Program-made: the position numbers and the translations under genes
Assembly (NCBI GenBank): GCA_964553435.1
Contig: CAZKKM010000003.1
Coordinates: 1-36,413 of the forward strand
DNA from: RUG11867 sp964553435
GTDB lineage: Bacteria > Bacillota_I > Bacilli_A > RF39 > UBA660
Length of the DNA: 36,413 bases
Reading direction: 5' to 3'
In this document: one piece after another, positions 6,863 to 14,144 of the stretch
Layout of the letters: each line of letters begins with the position of its first letter
Numbering within the stretch: position 1 is the stretch's first letter
Notes under the pieces: model-generated
The model's input: only the letters and a program-made list of their open reading frames with translations
Told to the model about the DNA's origin: nothing
Databases searched by the model: none

Positions 6863-8564
6863 ATCTTTTGATTGGTCATCGAAAAAGAAAACCGATTCGC
6901 TGAAAATTTCTGCCGCATCTATGTACGATTATCTCGTCGATGCAGTAGGGGATGACACCGACTATTTTGCACTCAACTATTTTGGTAATCGCATCACTTA
7001 CTCGAAGATGTTCAGAACCATAAATCTTCTATCCAAATGTCTTAAAGAATCTGGTATAAAAAAAGGAGACATCGTGACTGTCTGTCTTCCGAATATGCCT
7101 GTAGCGGTAGAACTTTTCTATGCTATAAACAAAATAGGGGCCGTCGTCGACATGGTTCATCCTCTATCATCTCCGGCCGAACTGAAGAACTTTCTTCAAA
7201 AAAACCACTCGCATATTTTGTTTCTTTACGATGCAAACTATGAAAAAATATCTAAAATTATCTCTTCGACCGACGTCAACAAAGTCATCCTCATTTCTGT
7301 TTCGGAGGATATGCCCAAACTTACGAAGACGATATACAATCTTACTAAAGGCTTACGTCTATTAAAATCTCCCAAAGAAGATGCGACTTATATCATGTGG
7401 AAAGACTTTGTAAATCTCGGTTACTCGGTGCGAAACTTCAAGTCGCCTAAGATATCCAAAGACGACATCGCCGTCATCCTTCACAGCGGAGGAACTACAG
7501 GCACACCAAAAGGAATAATGCTTACCAATTATAACTTCAATGCTCTCGCCGTACAGGGAGCTGTGAACGTACAAAACGTCGAAGCCAAAGACAAGATTTT
7601 GACAATTCTGCCACTTTTTCATGGATTCGGCTTGGGTGTATGTGTCCATTGTCCTCTGACTCTAAAAGTAGAGGTCATTCTTCATCCCGAATTCACTCCC
7701 AAAAGTTTTGCTTCCATACTGAAAAAGTACACCCCTCAAGTTCTAGCTGGAGTTCCAACTCTATTCGAATCGATGCTCGCAAATCCCATCTTCTCCAAAA
7801 TAGATTTATCTTCGTTAAAATACATGATAAGCGGAGGAGACAATTTGCCTGTCGAACTCGAACATAAAATTAATTCTTTCCTTCAAAGACATTCTGCCCA
7901 AATAAAATTGACAAAAGGATACGGTATGACAGAAAGCCTCGCCGCGACCATCTTCACATTTCCAGACTCTAACAAACCGGGTTCGATAGGTACTCCCATG
8001 CTCGGCAATACAGTTCGCATATGTCGGTTAGGTACGAACGAAGAGGTGTATGCTAAAACGGTCGGAGAAATATGCGTCCATGGTCCGACGATCATGAAAG
8101 GTTACTATGATGAAGAAAAGGAAACGGCCAAAATCTTACATCTTCACGACGACAAAAAAATATATCTCCACACTGGCGATTTGGGATACGAAGACGAAAG
8201 AGGACTAATTTATTTCACCGGTCGCCTCAAGCGCCTCATCGTCTCGAGCGGTTTCAACATCTATCCCGCTCAGATCGAAGAAGTTTTGATGAAACATAAA
8301 AATGTCTCTTCTTGCTGTGTCATCGGCATCCCTCATCCTTACAAAATGCAAGTTGCCAAAGCATATGTCGTTTTAAAAGACGGTCGACCGACCGATAAAC
8401 TTAGAGCTGAGCTGCGACTTCTTTGCAAAGAAGAACTGGCCTCGTACTCACAACCCAAAGAATATGAATTTGTCGAAAGTTTGCCGAAGACCATTTACAA
8501 TAAAACGGATTATAAAAAACTAGAAGAAGAGGAGAAACGAAAATATGAAGAAAGAAAAAAGTAG
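6849..8564 (+). CDS. AMP-forming acyl-CoA/acyl-ACP synthetase (FadD/Aas-like)
   Basis: The 571-residue ANL-superfamily enzyme starts at ATG 6849 inside the end of plsC copy 1. Motifs are in order: the phosphate-binding loop HSGGTTGTPKG (212-222), YGMTE from residue 358, TGDLG (442-446) with the ATP-ribose aspartate D444, the hinge GRLKR, and the C-terminal subdomain SSGFNIYPAQIEE. The enzyme activates a carboxylic acid as acyl-AMP and transfers it to CoA or ACP. Given the flanking PlsC genes, the likely job is activating free fatty acids for phospholipid synthesis or repair. E. coli Aas joins an acyltransferase and an acyl-ACP synthetase in one protein, and here similar parts are separate genes. 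Acceptor (CoA or ACP) and chain length cannot be read from sequence. Confidence 0.85.
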   Translation: MKTTKSFDWSSKKKTDSLKISAASMYDYLVDAVGDDTDYFALNYFGNRITYSKMFRTINLLSKCLKESGIKKGDIVTVCLPNMPVAVELFYAINKIGAVVDMVHPLSSPAELKNFLQKNHSHILFLYDANYEKISKIISSTDVNKVILISVSEDMPKLTKTIYNLTKGLRLLKSPKEDATYIMWKDFVNLGYSVRNFKSPKISKDDIAVILHSGGTTGTPKGIMLTNYNFNALAVQGAVNVQNVEAKDKILTILPLFHGFGLGVCVHCPLTLKVEVILHPEFTPKSFASILKKYTPQVLAGVPTLFESMLANPIFSKIDLSSLKYMISGGDNLPVELEHKINSFLQRHSAQIKLTKGYGMTESLAATIFTFPDSNKPGSIGTPMLGNTVRICRLGTNEEVYAKTVGEICVHGPTIMKGYYDEEKETAKILHLHDDKKIYLHTGDLGYEDERGLIYFTGRLKRLIVSSGFNIYPAQIEEVLMKHKNVSSCCVIGIPHPYKMQVAKAYVVLKDGRPTDKLRAELRLLCKEELASYSQPKEYEFVESLPKTIYNKTDYKKLEEEEKRKYEERKK

Positions 8565-9147
8565 CAAAAGAGAATGGGGTTACCGCCTTTTAAAGCCGAT
8601 CCTCGCTCCAATTTTTTACCTTTATTATCGCCCGAAGTTGATAAATAAAAATGTGATACCTAAAAGAGGACCGATTATCTTTGCTGGAAATCACAAACAC
8701 ATCCTGGATCAATGTCTCGTCATCATCTCTACTAATAGAGTCGTCCATTACATGGCCAAAAAAGAATACTTCGAAGGTCCCTTTGCGTGGTTTTTCAAAC
8801 TGACAGGTACTATTCGTGTCGACCGCGAAATCCACGATGAAGAAGCCAAAGAGCAGGCTTTGGACGTTTTAAAATCCGACCGCGCCTTGGGCATATTCCC
8901 AGAAGGAACCCGCAACAAGACGGACGAATTGTTGTTACCTTTTAAAAGAGGCTGTGTTTCTTTCGCTCAAAAGACTAATGCGACCATCGTTCCATTTGCC
9001 ATAAAAGGCGAATACAAATTTCATAAGTCGAATCTCAGAATAGTTTTCGGAGAACCTTTCACCGTAGCACAAGATGCAAACCTGCAAGAAGCCAACGAAC
9101 ACTTGCGAAACACGATTGCCGATTTATTGACAGATGAAAAACTGTGA
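8545..9147 (+). CDS. plsC: 1-acyl-glycerol-3-phosphate acyltransferase, PlsC family (copy 2)
   Basis: The 200-residue protein begins at ATG 8545, overlapping the synthetase by 20 bp, with GAGGAGAAACG upstream. It carries HxxxxD (H50...D55, NHKHILD), the VDRE block and FPEGTRNKTDELL (from residue 118), closer to the textbook PlsC pattern than copy 1. The role is acyl transfer to a lysophospholipid at the cytoplasmic face of the membrane. The two copies share an overall layout but differ widely, so they are old duplicates or independent members that may differ in substrate. The gene ends the lipid operon and is followed by a hairpin terminator. This copy is the better candidate for the main PlsC. 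Confidence 0.85.
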   Translation: MKKEKSSKREWGYRLLKPILAPIFYLYYRPKLINKNVIPKRGPIIFAGNHKHILDQCLVIISTNRVVHYMAKKEYFEGPFAWFFKLTGTIRVDREIHDEEAKEQALDVLKSDRALGIFPEGTRNKTDELLLPFKRGCVSFAQKTNATIVPFAIKGEYKFHKSNLRIVFGEPFTVAQDANLQEANEHLRNTIADLLTDEKL

Positions 9148-9159
9148 GAGATTTCGAGT

Positions 9160-9197
9160 AAAAATAACCTCAAGATAATAACAGGGGTTTATTTTTA
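9160..9197 (+). terminator. Terminator of the lipid operon
   Basis: AAAAATAACCTC (9160-9171) pairs imperfectly with GGGGTTTATTTTT (9184-9196). The A-rich/T-rich base and GC top are terminator-like, 12 bp after the stop. Confidence 0.55.
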
Positions 9198-9221
9198 AGG
9201 CTTTATAAATCGAACAGATTG

Positions 9222-9230
9222 TGGTATCAT
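9222..9230 (+). promoter_or_regulatory. Extended -10 promoter of the Cna-B gene
   Basis: TGGTATCAT (9222-9230) is an extended -10 (TGn + TATCAT). The -35 region, TTTATA at 9202-9207, is poor, as is usual for extended -10 promoters. Confidence 0.5.
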
Positions 9231-9247
9231 ATCACTAGGTGATGATG

Positions 9248-10528
9248 ATGAAAAAGAGAACATTGTTCTTAAGCATAGTCTTGACTATCGCGACATTTAT
9301 TATAGGTACCAGCCCAGTCTCAGCTTTGATCGACAGCTGGGTAGGTGGCACGATAATCGTAAAATGGGTAGATTACGGCGACCCTAGAGGTGAAAGACCT
9401 GATTCTATCGATTTGGTCGTCGGAGATAGACTCTATACGAATCAACATCAGACGATTACTCTAAATGTCCAAGATGCCCAAGTCACGAACAATTCGAAGG
9501 ACAAAGAATTCGATTCTCCTGTGACCGAATGGAAATTTAGCAAAGGAAACTACGATACGTTTTTTAAGCATTACGGTGATAAAGCGGGTTGTTTGTATGA
9601 ATACAGTTATATAGAGAATTTGAGTGATTTGGGCTATGCTGAACTCGATAGTCATATAACTGGCAATTTGCATCCGGCAAAATTTTCGATGTCGGGAACC
9701 CTTTTGGAAGATGCTGGAACCCTCGTCATAACACTGATTAAAGATACTCTGACGACCAAAAACTTGACTGTCAAATATATCGACGGAGATCTTCGCGACG
9801 GTAACGACGTAAGAAAATTGGAGTTCGCGATAAGAGGAGAGAATGTCGCGGACCCGATCGCACAAAATGCATACTATAAATTTAATATCGAACCCGAAGA
9901 TACTATAAAGATAGATGGCATAAGAGATACGTATACGAAGAGTATAATAATATCGGCTTCAGATGCTTATCAAACGGGAAATCCGATGATCGATTACGTT
10001 TTCGACGAAGACACTCACAATATCGATGGACGAACGATAAACTATGAAATCGACGGAAACGATATACTGGTGACAGTCGATTATCGAGCTAAGACGAAAA
10101 ATGTTTCGATAGAAATAGAATGGCAAGATGGTGAAGATAAATTGGGATTGAGACCATCCTCTTTGATCTTGAAGGCATACGATCAAAAAGGCAACCTCGA
10201 GAATACTGTGTCTTTATCCAAAGATCACAATTGGATTACAAAAGAAACTTTATATGAAAATATGAAACATTCTGACGGCACGGCCATCGAATACGATATG
10301 AAAATAGAGGACGAAGGCGAATACGAGTATAGAACTATTAAAGATGGGGACAACTACAAAATAATAGCCAAACTAAAAGGACACGAAGACGAAGGTGAAA
10401 AAATTATAGATGATCCTAAAAAAGAAAACAATCCTAAGACTGGTATTTTTATGGGACAGTACATTTTGATGTTCGTCATAAGCCTAGTCGGTTTGATTGG
10501 TCTTTTTACAAGCATCAAAAAAGACTGA
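9248..10528 (+). CDS. Cna-B domain cell-surface protein with NPKTG sorting signal
   Basis: The protein is 426 residues from ATG 9248, chosen because AGGTGA (9237-9242) lies five bases upstream; GTG 9239 and ATGs at 9242 and 9245 are in frame but too close to that site. A signal peptide (KKRTLFLSIVL..., cut near SALI) leads into beta-rich repeats. At least one is a Cna-B fold (~residues 285-380, opening VSIEIEWQDGEDKLGLRPSS); related units precede it. The C-terminus has the sortase-type order: NPKTG (395-399), a helix, and a short KKD tail. Cna-B domains act as stalks in adhesins and sortase pilins and often carry Lys-Asn isopeptide bonds. No sortase gene is in the window. The gene is transcribed alone between the lipid operon and the main T4SS operon, and may be a surface partner of the latter. 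Confidence 0.8.
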   Translation: MKKRTLFLSIVLTIATFIIGTSPVSALIDSWVGGTIIVKWVDYGDPRGERPDSIDLVVGDRLYTNQHQTITLNVQDAQVTNNSKDKEFDSPVTEWKFSKGNYDTFFKHYGDKAGCLYEYSYIENLSDLGYAELDSHITGNLHPAKFSMSGTLLEDAGTLVITLIKDTLTTKNLTVKYIDGDLRDGNDVRKLEFAIRGENVADPIAQNAYYKFNIEPEDTIKIDGIRDTYTKSIIISASDAYQTGNPMIDYVFDEDTHNIDGRTINYEIDGNDILVTVDYRAKTKNVSIEIEWQDGEDKLGLRPSSLILKAYDQKGNLENTVSLSKDHNWITKETLYENMKHSDGTAIEYDMKIEDEGEYEYRTIKDGDNYKIIAKLKGHEDEGEKIIDDPKKENNPKTGIFMGQYILMFVISLVGLIGLFTSIKKD

Positions 10529-10542
10529 CAGATGAAAAAATG

Positions 10543-10566
10543 AAAGAGAGCGATCTCTTTTTTCTT
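10543..10566 (+). terminator. Rho-independent terminator with GCGA tetraloop
   Basis: AAAGAGA (10543-10549), loop GCGA, TCTCTTT (10554-10560), then more T. A second small inverted repeat, TTGGCTT/AAGCCAA (10566-10580), follows directly. Confidence 0.75.
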
Positions 10567-10607
10567 TGGCTTCAAGCCAAATATTTCTTTATTATCTCGA
10601 CCGATTA

Positions 10608-10616
10608 TGTTATAAT
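10608..10616 (+). promoter_or_regulatory. Extended -10 promoter of the T4SS operon
   Basis: TGTTATAAT (10608-10616) is a perfect extended -10. The -35 (TTTATT, 10588-10593) is weak. Start codon ATG 10635 follows after GGTGA. Confidence 0.65.
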
Positions 10617-10634
10617 TTTGTTAATGGTGAAATT

Positions 10635-11141
10635 ATGAAAAAAATTGTATTATGTTTTTTGTTGCTTTTGACGAGTGTATTTGTGAATACGACCGCTGTC
10701 GAAGCAAAAATTATGCCTTTTTATGATGATGTAATCGAGAAGTTCGATGACGTGGAAATTCCATCTACGGACTATCATCGTCCCGACAACTTCAATAGAA
10801 ACTGTGCCGATTTCGCGAGCACGATCAAGATGGCCGGTGTCTGCTTGTTCTTTGCCAAAATCATCTTGCCGCTCATCATCATCGCGACGGCTTCCATCAA
10901 CATGATGAAGGTCGTGAGCTCTGGTAAACAAGACGAAATAATGAAACAGGCCAAAAAGGCAGGAGTATCCCTCATTGGAGCAATCCTCGTCTTTTTCTTG
11001 CCGACCATCATCTATACCATCTACAGCTTCATCGATAATTTCGAAGAAAACAGGACGAACGATTCAAAAATATGCTATGCCTGTGTCTTCAAGCCTTACG
11101 GCAATTTGTGCACACAATATGCCACATATTACAAAGAGTAG
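10635..11141 (+). CDS. VirB2-like pilin/channel protein, paralogue 4, with signal peptide
   Basis: The 168-residue protein starts at ATG 10635; an in-frame TTG at 10566 precedes the promoter and is rejected. Residues 1-24 are a signal peptide (cut likely after VEA). After ~45 external residues come a cysteine (C57), helix 1 (~70-90, KIILPLIIIA), a loop with KQDEIMKQAKK, helix 2 (~111-134, LVFFLPTII) and the tail CYAC-x8-C (C147, C150, C159). Helix and tail match the three upstream paralogues. Being the first gene of the VirB6-VirB3-VirB4 operon, in the position VirB2 holds in many T4SS operons, it is the best candidate for the core pilin or channel subunit. The signal peptide and two-helix mature form fit classic VirB2/TrbC. 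Confidence 0.7.
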   Translation: MKKIVLCFLLLLTSVFVNTTAVEAKIMPFYDDVIEKFDDVEIPSTDYHRPDNFNRNCADFASTIKMAGVCLFFAKIILPLIIIATASINMMKVVSSGKQDEIMKQAKKAGVSLIGAILVFFLPTIIYTIYSFIDNFEENRTNDSKICYACVFKPYGNLCTQYATYYKE

Positions 11142-11153
11142 GAGGAAAACGAT

Positions 11154-13271
11154 ATGCTGAATCAATTGATGTTAGTAGGTGGGAATTGGTTTTTGGATAT
11201 CTTCAAAATGTTGACACATATGCTGGATCAGGGAATATATTTTCTCGCCCAATGTGCCTACCAGGTATTCTATTTCATCGCCAACGCGACCATTTTGAAC
11301 GATACCATAGTACGAAATTTCACTCTTAGAATATACACTCTCATCGGTATAGTCATGGTCTTTGTCTTGGCTTTCAACCTCTTGAGTTACATCGTCGACC
11401 CCGATAAGATTACCGATAAAAAAGTTGGAGCATCCTCCTTCGTCAAGGATGTCATTTTGGCTATAGCCATCATTTCTCTTTCTCCGATGCTGTTCACCAA
11501 ATTATATTCGCTTCAATCGGCTATCCTGACTTCGGGTGTCATCGAAAATCTCATCTTGGGAGGTACGACGGATGAAAACTTTAAAACCGAAGATGAATGG
11601 AAAAACAATCAAGGAAGTAGTAAAACTTATGCCGAATACATGATTGCCAATGGTGGCAACAACATGGTGGCCTCGGTGTATGTCGCCTTCCTGTATCCGG
11701 CCGATGGGTCGTTTACCGCATTGGATTGTGGCAATTCCAATCACGAAAAAGCCGCGACCTACGCAGATTATTGTGAAGCCTATCAAAAGGTCAAAGAAGG
11801 CGAATCGCTGAGCGCATTCGACGATTTCATAACGAACGAAGAATACAATTTCACTCCATTCTTGACGACCGTCGCCGGTATCGTTCTATTGTTCTTCATG
11901 TTATCGTTTTGTATCAATCTGGCCAAGCGAGTCGGGAAGATGGCTATCGTTCAACTCATCGCTCCAGTTCCAGTCACCCTGGAACTGTTGCCCAATAAGA
12001 AGGGCCTGCGTGACAATTGGTTGAAGACCCTTGCCAAAGTCTATTTAGAAGTCTTCTTCTACATGGCTGTCATGTTCTTGGTCATACTTCTCATATCTTT
12101 GGTTCCGGGAACCATTCAAACACTGCTCGGTAACTCCGGCGCCAATACCTCGACTGCCGGAACGGCAATATTCACCACCCTGACATCCGGCCCGGTCAAA
12201 CTTTTTGCAACAGTCATACTCATCTATGGACTCTTGATGTTCGGTAAAGAAGCACCTCAGATGCTCTTCGATTTGCTCGGTATCAAGAGTACCGGTATCA
12301 TCAAAGAAGCTGCAAACAGAGCTCTCGTCATGGCTGGCTCTACCAAAAATGCTTTGGAAGCAGGTGGAGGAAACTTCATACGAGGTATAACCGAAAACAA
12401 GGGAGTAGGAAGAGTAGGAGGTGCTCTATTCGGAGCAGGTTCGGCCATTACTCGAAACTTATGGGCTGGAAGAAATGCCAAAAGTTGGGCCGACACCGAG
12501 AAGAACAGAAAACAAATCAACGAAGGTATCACACGTCGCCGTATCAACAGACAGGCATACAACTTCGAACATGGTGGCTGGGCTGGTGGAGTAGCAGGTC
12601 ACATGAGCGACGGCTTGGGTTCTATGAACAAGAGTTTCAAATCGGCAACTTCTATTGCTTTGGGCTATCAAAAGAAAAAGGAACAGGAAACCGTATTTGG
12701 AGACTTGAAGAAAAAAGCAAATGCCGGCATAATGGATATCATCAAGAACGATTCTACATATCAACTTCTGAGAGAAGAATATTTGCGTACAGGAAGTACA
12801 ACAGCCAAAAACAATATGGAAGCCCGTGTTAAAGAATTGATGAAGAATAACACGAGTAAGTTGAAAGTCGGTTTTGGAGAAATAAACGGCTTCGTCGGTT
12901 CTCACCAAAATGTCGTGGGAATGTCCAAAACTCAATTGGATCCTAATAAATTCATCGATGCTTCTACCGGTAAATTTGATGCAACGAAAATGTTCAAGTT
13001 AGATAGCTCTGGAAATATCGAATTCGATAGCGAAGGTAATGTAAGCTTCAATACTGATATAAACGATGTCGTCAAAGGTGTCGATGTGAAAGAAACTTAT
13101 GTCGACTTGACTGGAACAAGAGTTACTAAGACCGATAAAGTTCCTACTCATCGTGCCAACGATTTGGAATATCAAAATCAAAAAGCACGTGAAACCATCA
13201 ATGAACGCGTTCGCGAAGAAGCAAGGAAATCGGCTCAAGATAAACAGGCAGAAAACAAGCCTAAAAATTAA
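11154..13271 (+). CDS. VirB6/TrbL-like T4SS membrane channel protein
   Basis: The 705-residue protein starts at ATG 11154 behind GGAGG (11141-11145), 12 bp after the pilin gene. An N-terminal segment and helices at about 60-82, 96-118, 236-258, 290-320 and 345-365 form a polytopic membrane part, with a ~115-residue loop between the third and fourth segments. Residues ~370-705 are a long hydrophilic region, Gly/Ala-rich at first (GRVGGALFGAGSAI) and then charged and helical, ending in a Lys/Glu/Gln-rich stretch. VirB6/TrbL proteins are inner-membrane channel parts of T4SS; Gram-positive members often have extra domains. The position before PrgI/VirB3 and VirB4 supports the call. The long cytoplasmic-type tail may contact the ATPases; that is inference. 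Confidence 0.8.
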   Translation: MLNQLMLVGGNWFLDIFKMLTHMLDQGIYFLAQCAYQVFYFIANATILNDTIVRNFTLRIYTLIGIVMVFVLAFNLLSYIVDPDKITDKKVGASSFVKDVILAIAIISLSPMLFTKLYSLQSAILTSGVIENLILGGTTDENFKTEDEWKNNQGSSKTYAEYMIANGGNNMVASVYVAFLYPADGSFTALDCGNSNHEKAATYADYCEAYQKVKEGESLSAFDDFITNEEYNFTPFLTTVAGIVLLFFMLSFCINLAKRVGKMAIVQLIAPVPVTLELLPNKKGLRDNWLKTLAKVYLEVFFYMAVMFLVILLISLVPGTIQTLLGNSGANTSTAGTAIFTTLTSGPVKLFATVILIYGLLMFGKEAPQMLFDLLGIKSTGIIKEAANRALVMAGSTKNALEAGGGNFIRGITENKGVGRVGGALFGAGSAITRNLWAGRNAKSWADTEKNRKQINEGITRRRINRQAYNFEHGGWAGGVAGHMSDGLGSMNKSFKSATSIALGYQKKKEQETVFGDLKKKANAGIMDIIKNDSTYQLLREEYLRTGSTTAKNNMEARVKELMKNNTSKLKVGFGEINGFVGSHQNVVGMSKTQLDPNKFIDASTGKFDATKMFKLDSSGNIEFDSEGNVSFNTDINDVVKGVDVKETYVDLTGTRVTKTDKVPTHRANDLEYQNQKARETINERVREEARKSAQDKQAENKPKN

Positions 13272-13288
13272 GAAAAGAGGAATAAAGG

Positions 13289-13612
13289 ATGAATGGCAAT
13301 TATTTGATTCCGGCAAACTCGAAAAAGTCGGAAATGATACTGGGATTATTTACACCGGTCGATTTGATACTGTTCTCGAGTGGTGTGGGACTGACAGTCG
13401 TGTTGGTTCTCGCCCTCGCGGCCCGTACCAGTTCGGTCACGGCGATGATATTGATGTTGCTGCCCGCACTCATATCGGCATTTTTGGTCTTCCCTGTACC
13501 GAATTACCACAACGTGCTACAGCTCATAATCAATATATACTCGTTCTTCTTCGTAAGACAAAGAACGTACAAATGGAGAGGTTGGTGTTTTAAAGATGGC
13601 AGTGACAAATAA
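13289..13612 (+). CDS. prgI: PrgI/VirB3-like T4SS membrane protein
   Basis: The 107-residue protein starts at ATG 13289 with AAAGAGG upstream. It opens with the family-typical 'xYLIPAN' and a Phe-rich entry to the membrane, then two adjacent helices (~residues 20-45 and 48-70) and a basic C-terminus (RQRTYKWRGW). PrgI/VirB3 proteins are small inner-membrane partners of VirB4 and are encoded just before it, as here. The gene overlaps the next start by 17 bp, so translation is probably coupled. A longer open frame in another phase (13153-13593) is a shadow, since it lacks a start site and family features. Confidence 0.8.
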   Translation: MNGNYLIPANSKKSEMILGLFTPVDLILFSSGVGLTVVLVLALAARTSSVTAMILMLLPALISAFLVFPVPNYHNVLQLIINIYSFFFVRQRTYKWRGWCFKDGSDK

Positions 13613-14144
13613 ATCGACTGAAGATTGGCTTCCGATCAAAGCCATAAATAATGGAATGATTTTATTGGACAACGGTTATTTGGTGACCGGAGTCAAAATA
13701 GAACCGAAAAACATCTTCATCTTGGATCAGGATGTTCAAAACAGTGTCATCTTCTCGCTGCGCAACTTCTACAACACGATCGACTACGAATTCTGGCTCA
13801 TCTCAGCCGGCCGTCCGGTCGACATAAACGTTTACTTGGCGAACTTACAAGTACAATACAACAATACGAATAACCAGCACATCAGAAAGCTTCTGATGCA
13901 AGACATATCCAAAGCCAACATGTTCATGAGCACACAGTTGAACGCAGTCGACACCGAATATTTCATACTGTTCAAAGAAAAAAAACCTGAAATCATTCAA
14001 AAAAGACTACAGACCCTGATAGGTGGGTTGGCAAATTGCACGTTGAACAGCAAACAAGTATCGAATGATGACTTGCGCATGCTATTAGATAACTTCTTCA
14101 ACGGTGCTGAAAGTTCGAGATTTGGGGCGGTGACGAGCGCATGA
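13596..14144 (+). CDS. VirB4 N-terminal domain as a separate protein (TraC-like)
   Basis: The 182-residue protein starts at ATG 13596 inside prgI. It has the features of the N-terminal part of VirB4/TraC ATPases: an opening WLPIKAINNGMILLDNG strand pair, then a mixed alpha/beta domain with FWLISAGRPVDINVYL. It lacks a nucleotide-binding loop. Its stop TGA overlaps the start of the next ORF in ATGA (14141-14144), and the two together (182 + 594) come to the usual ~780 residues of a single VirB4. Two explanations exist: a true gene split with coupled translation, or a single-base frameshift in the assembly. GGGGCGGTGA just upstream of the second ATG favours a true split. Either way the unit belongs to the VirB4 energy centre at the base of the T4SS. 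Confidence 0.7.
   Translation: MAVTNKSTEDWLPIKAINNGMILLDNGYLVTGVKIEPKNIFILDQDVQNSVIFSLRNFYNTIDYEFWLISAGRPVDINVYLANLQVQYNNTNNQHIRKLLMQDISKANMFMSTQLNAVDTEYFILFKEKKPEIIQKRLQTLIGGLANCTLNSKQVSNDDLRMLLDNFFNGAESSRFGAVTSA

Noticed and set aside
12461..12832. + frame ORF inside the VirB6-like gene
   Set aside because: It is a shadow of the real frame in a charged region, with no start site of its own.
13153..13593. + frame ORF overlapping the end of the VirB6-like gene and prgI
   Set aside because: It overlaps two supported genes in another frame and has no family features. The PrgI frame has a good start site and the expected layout.
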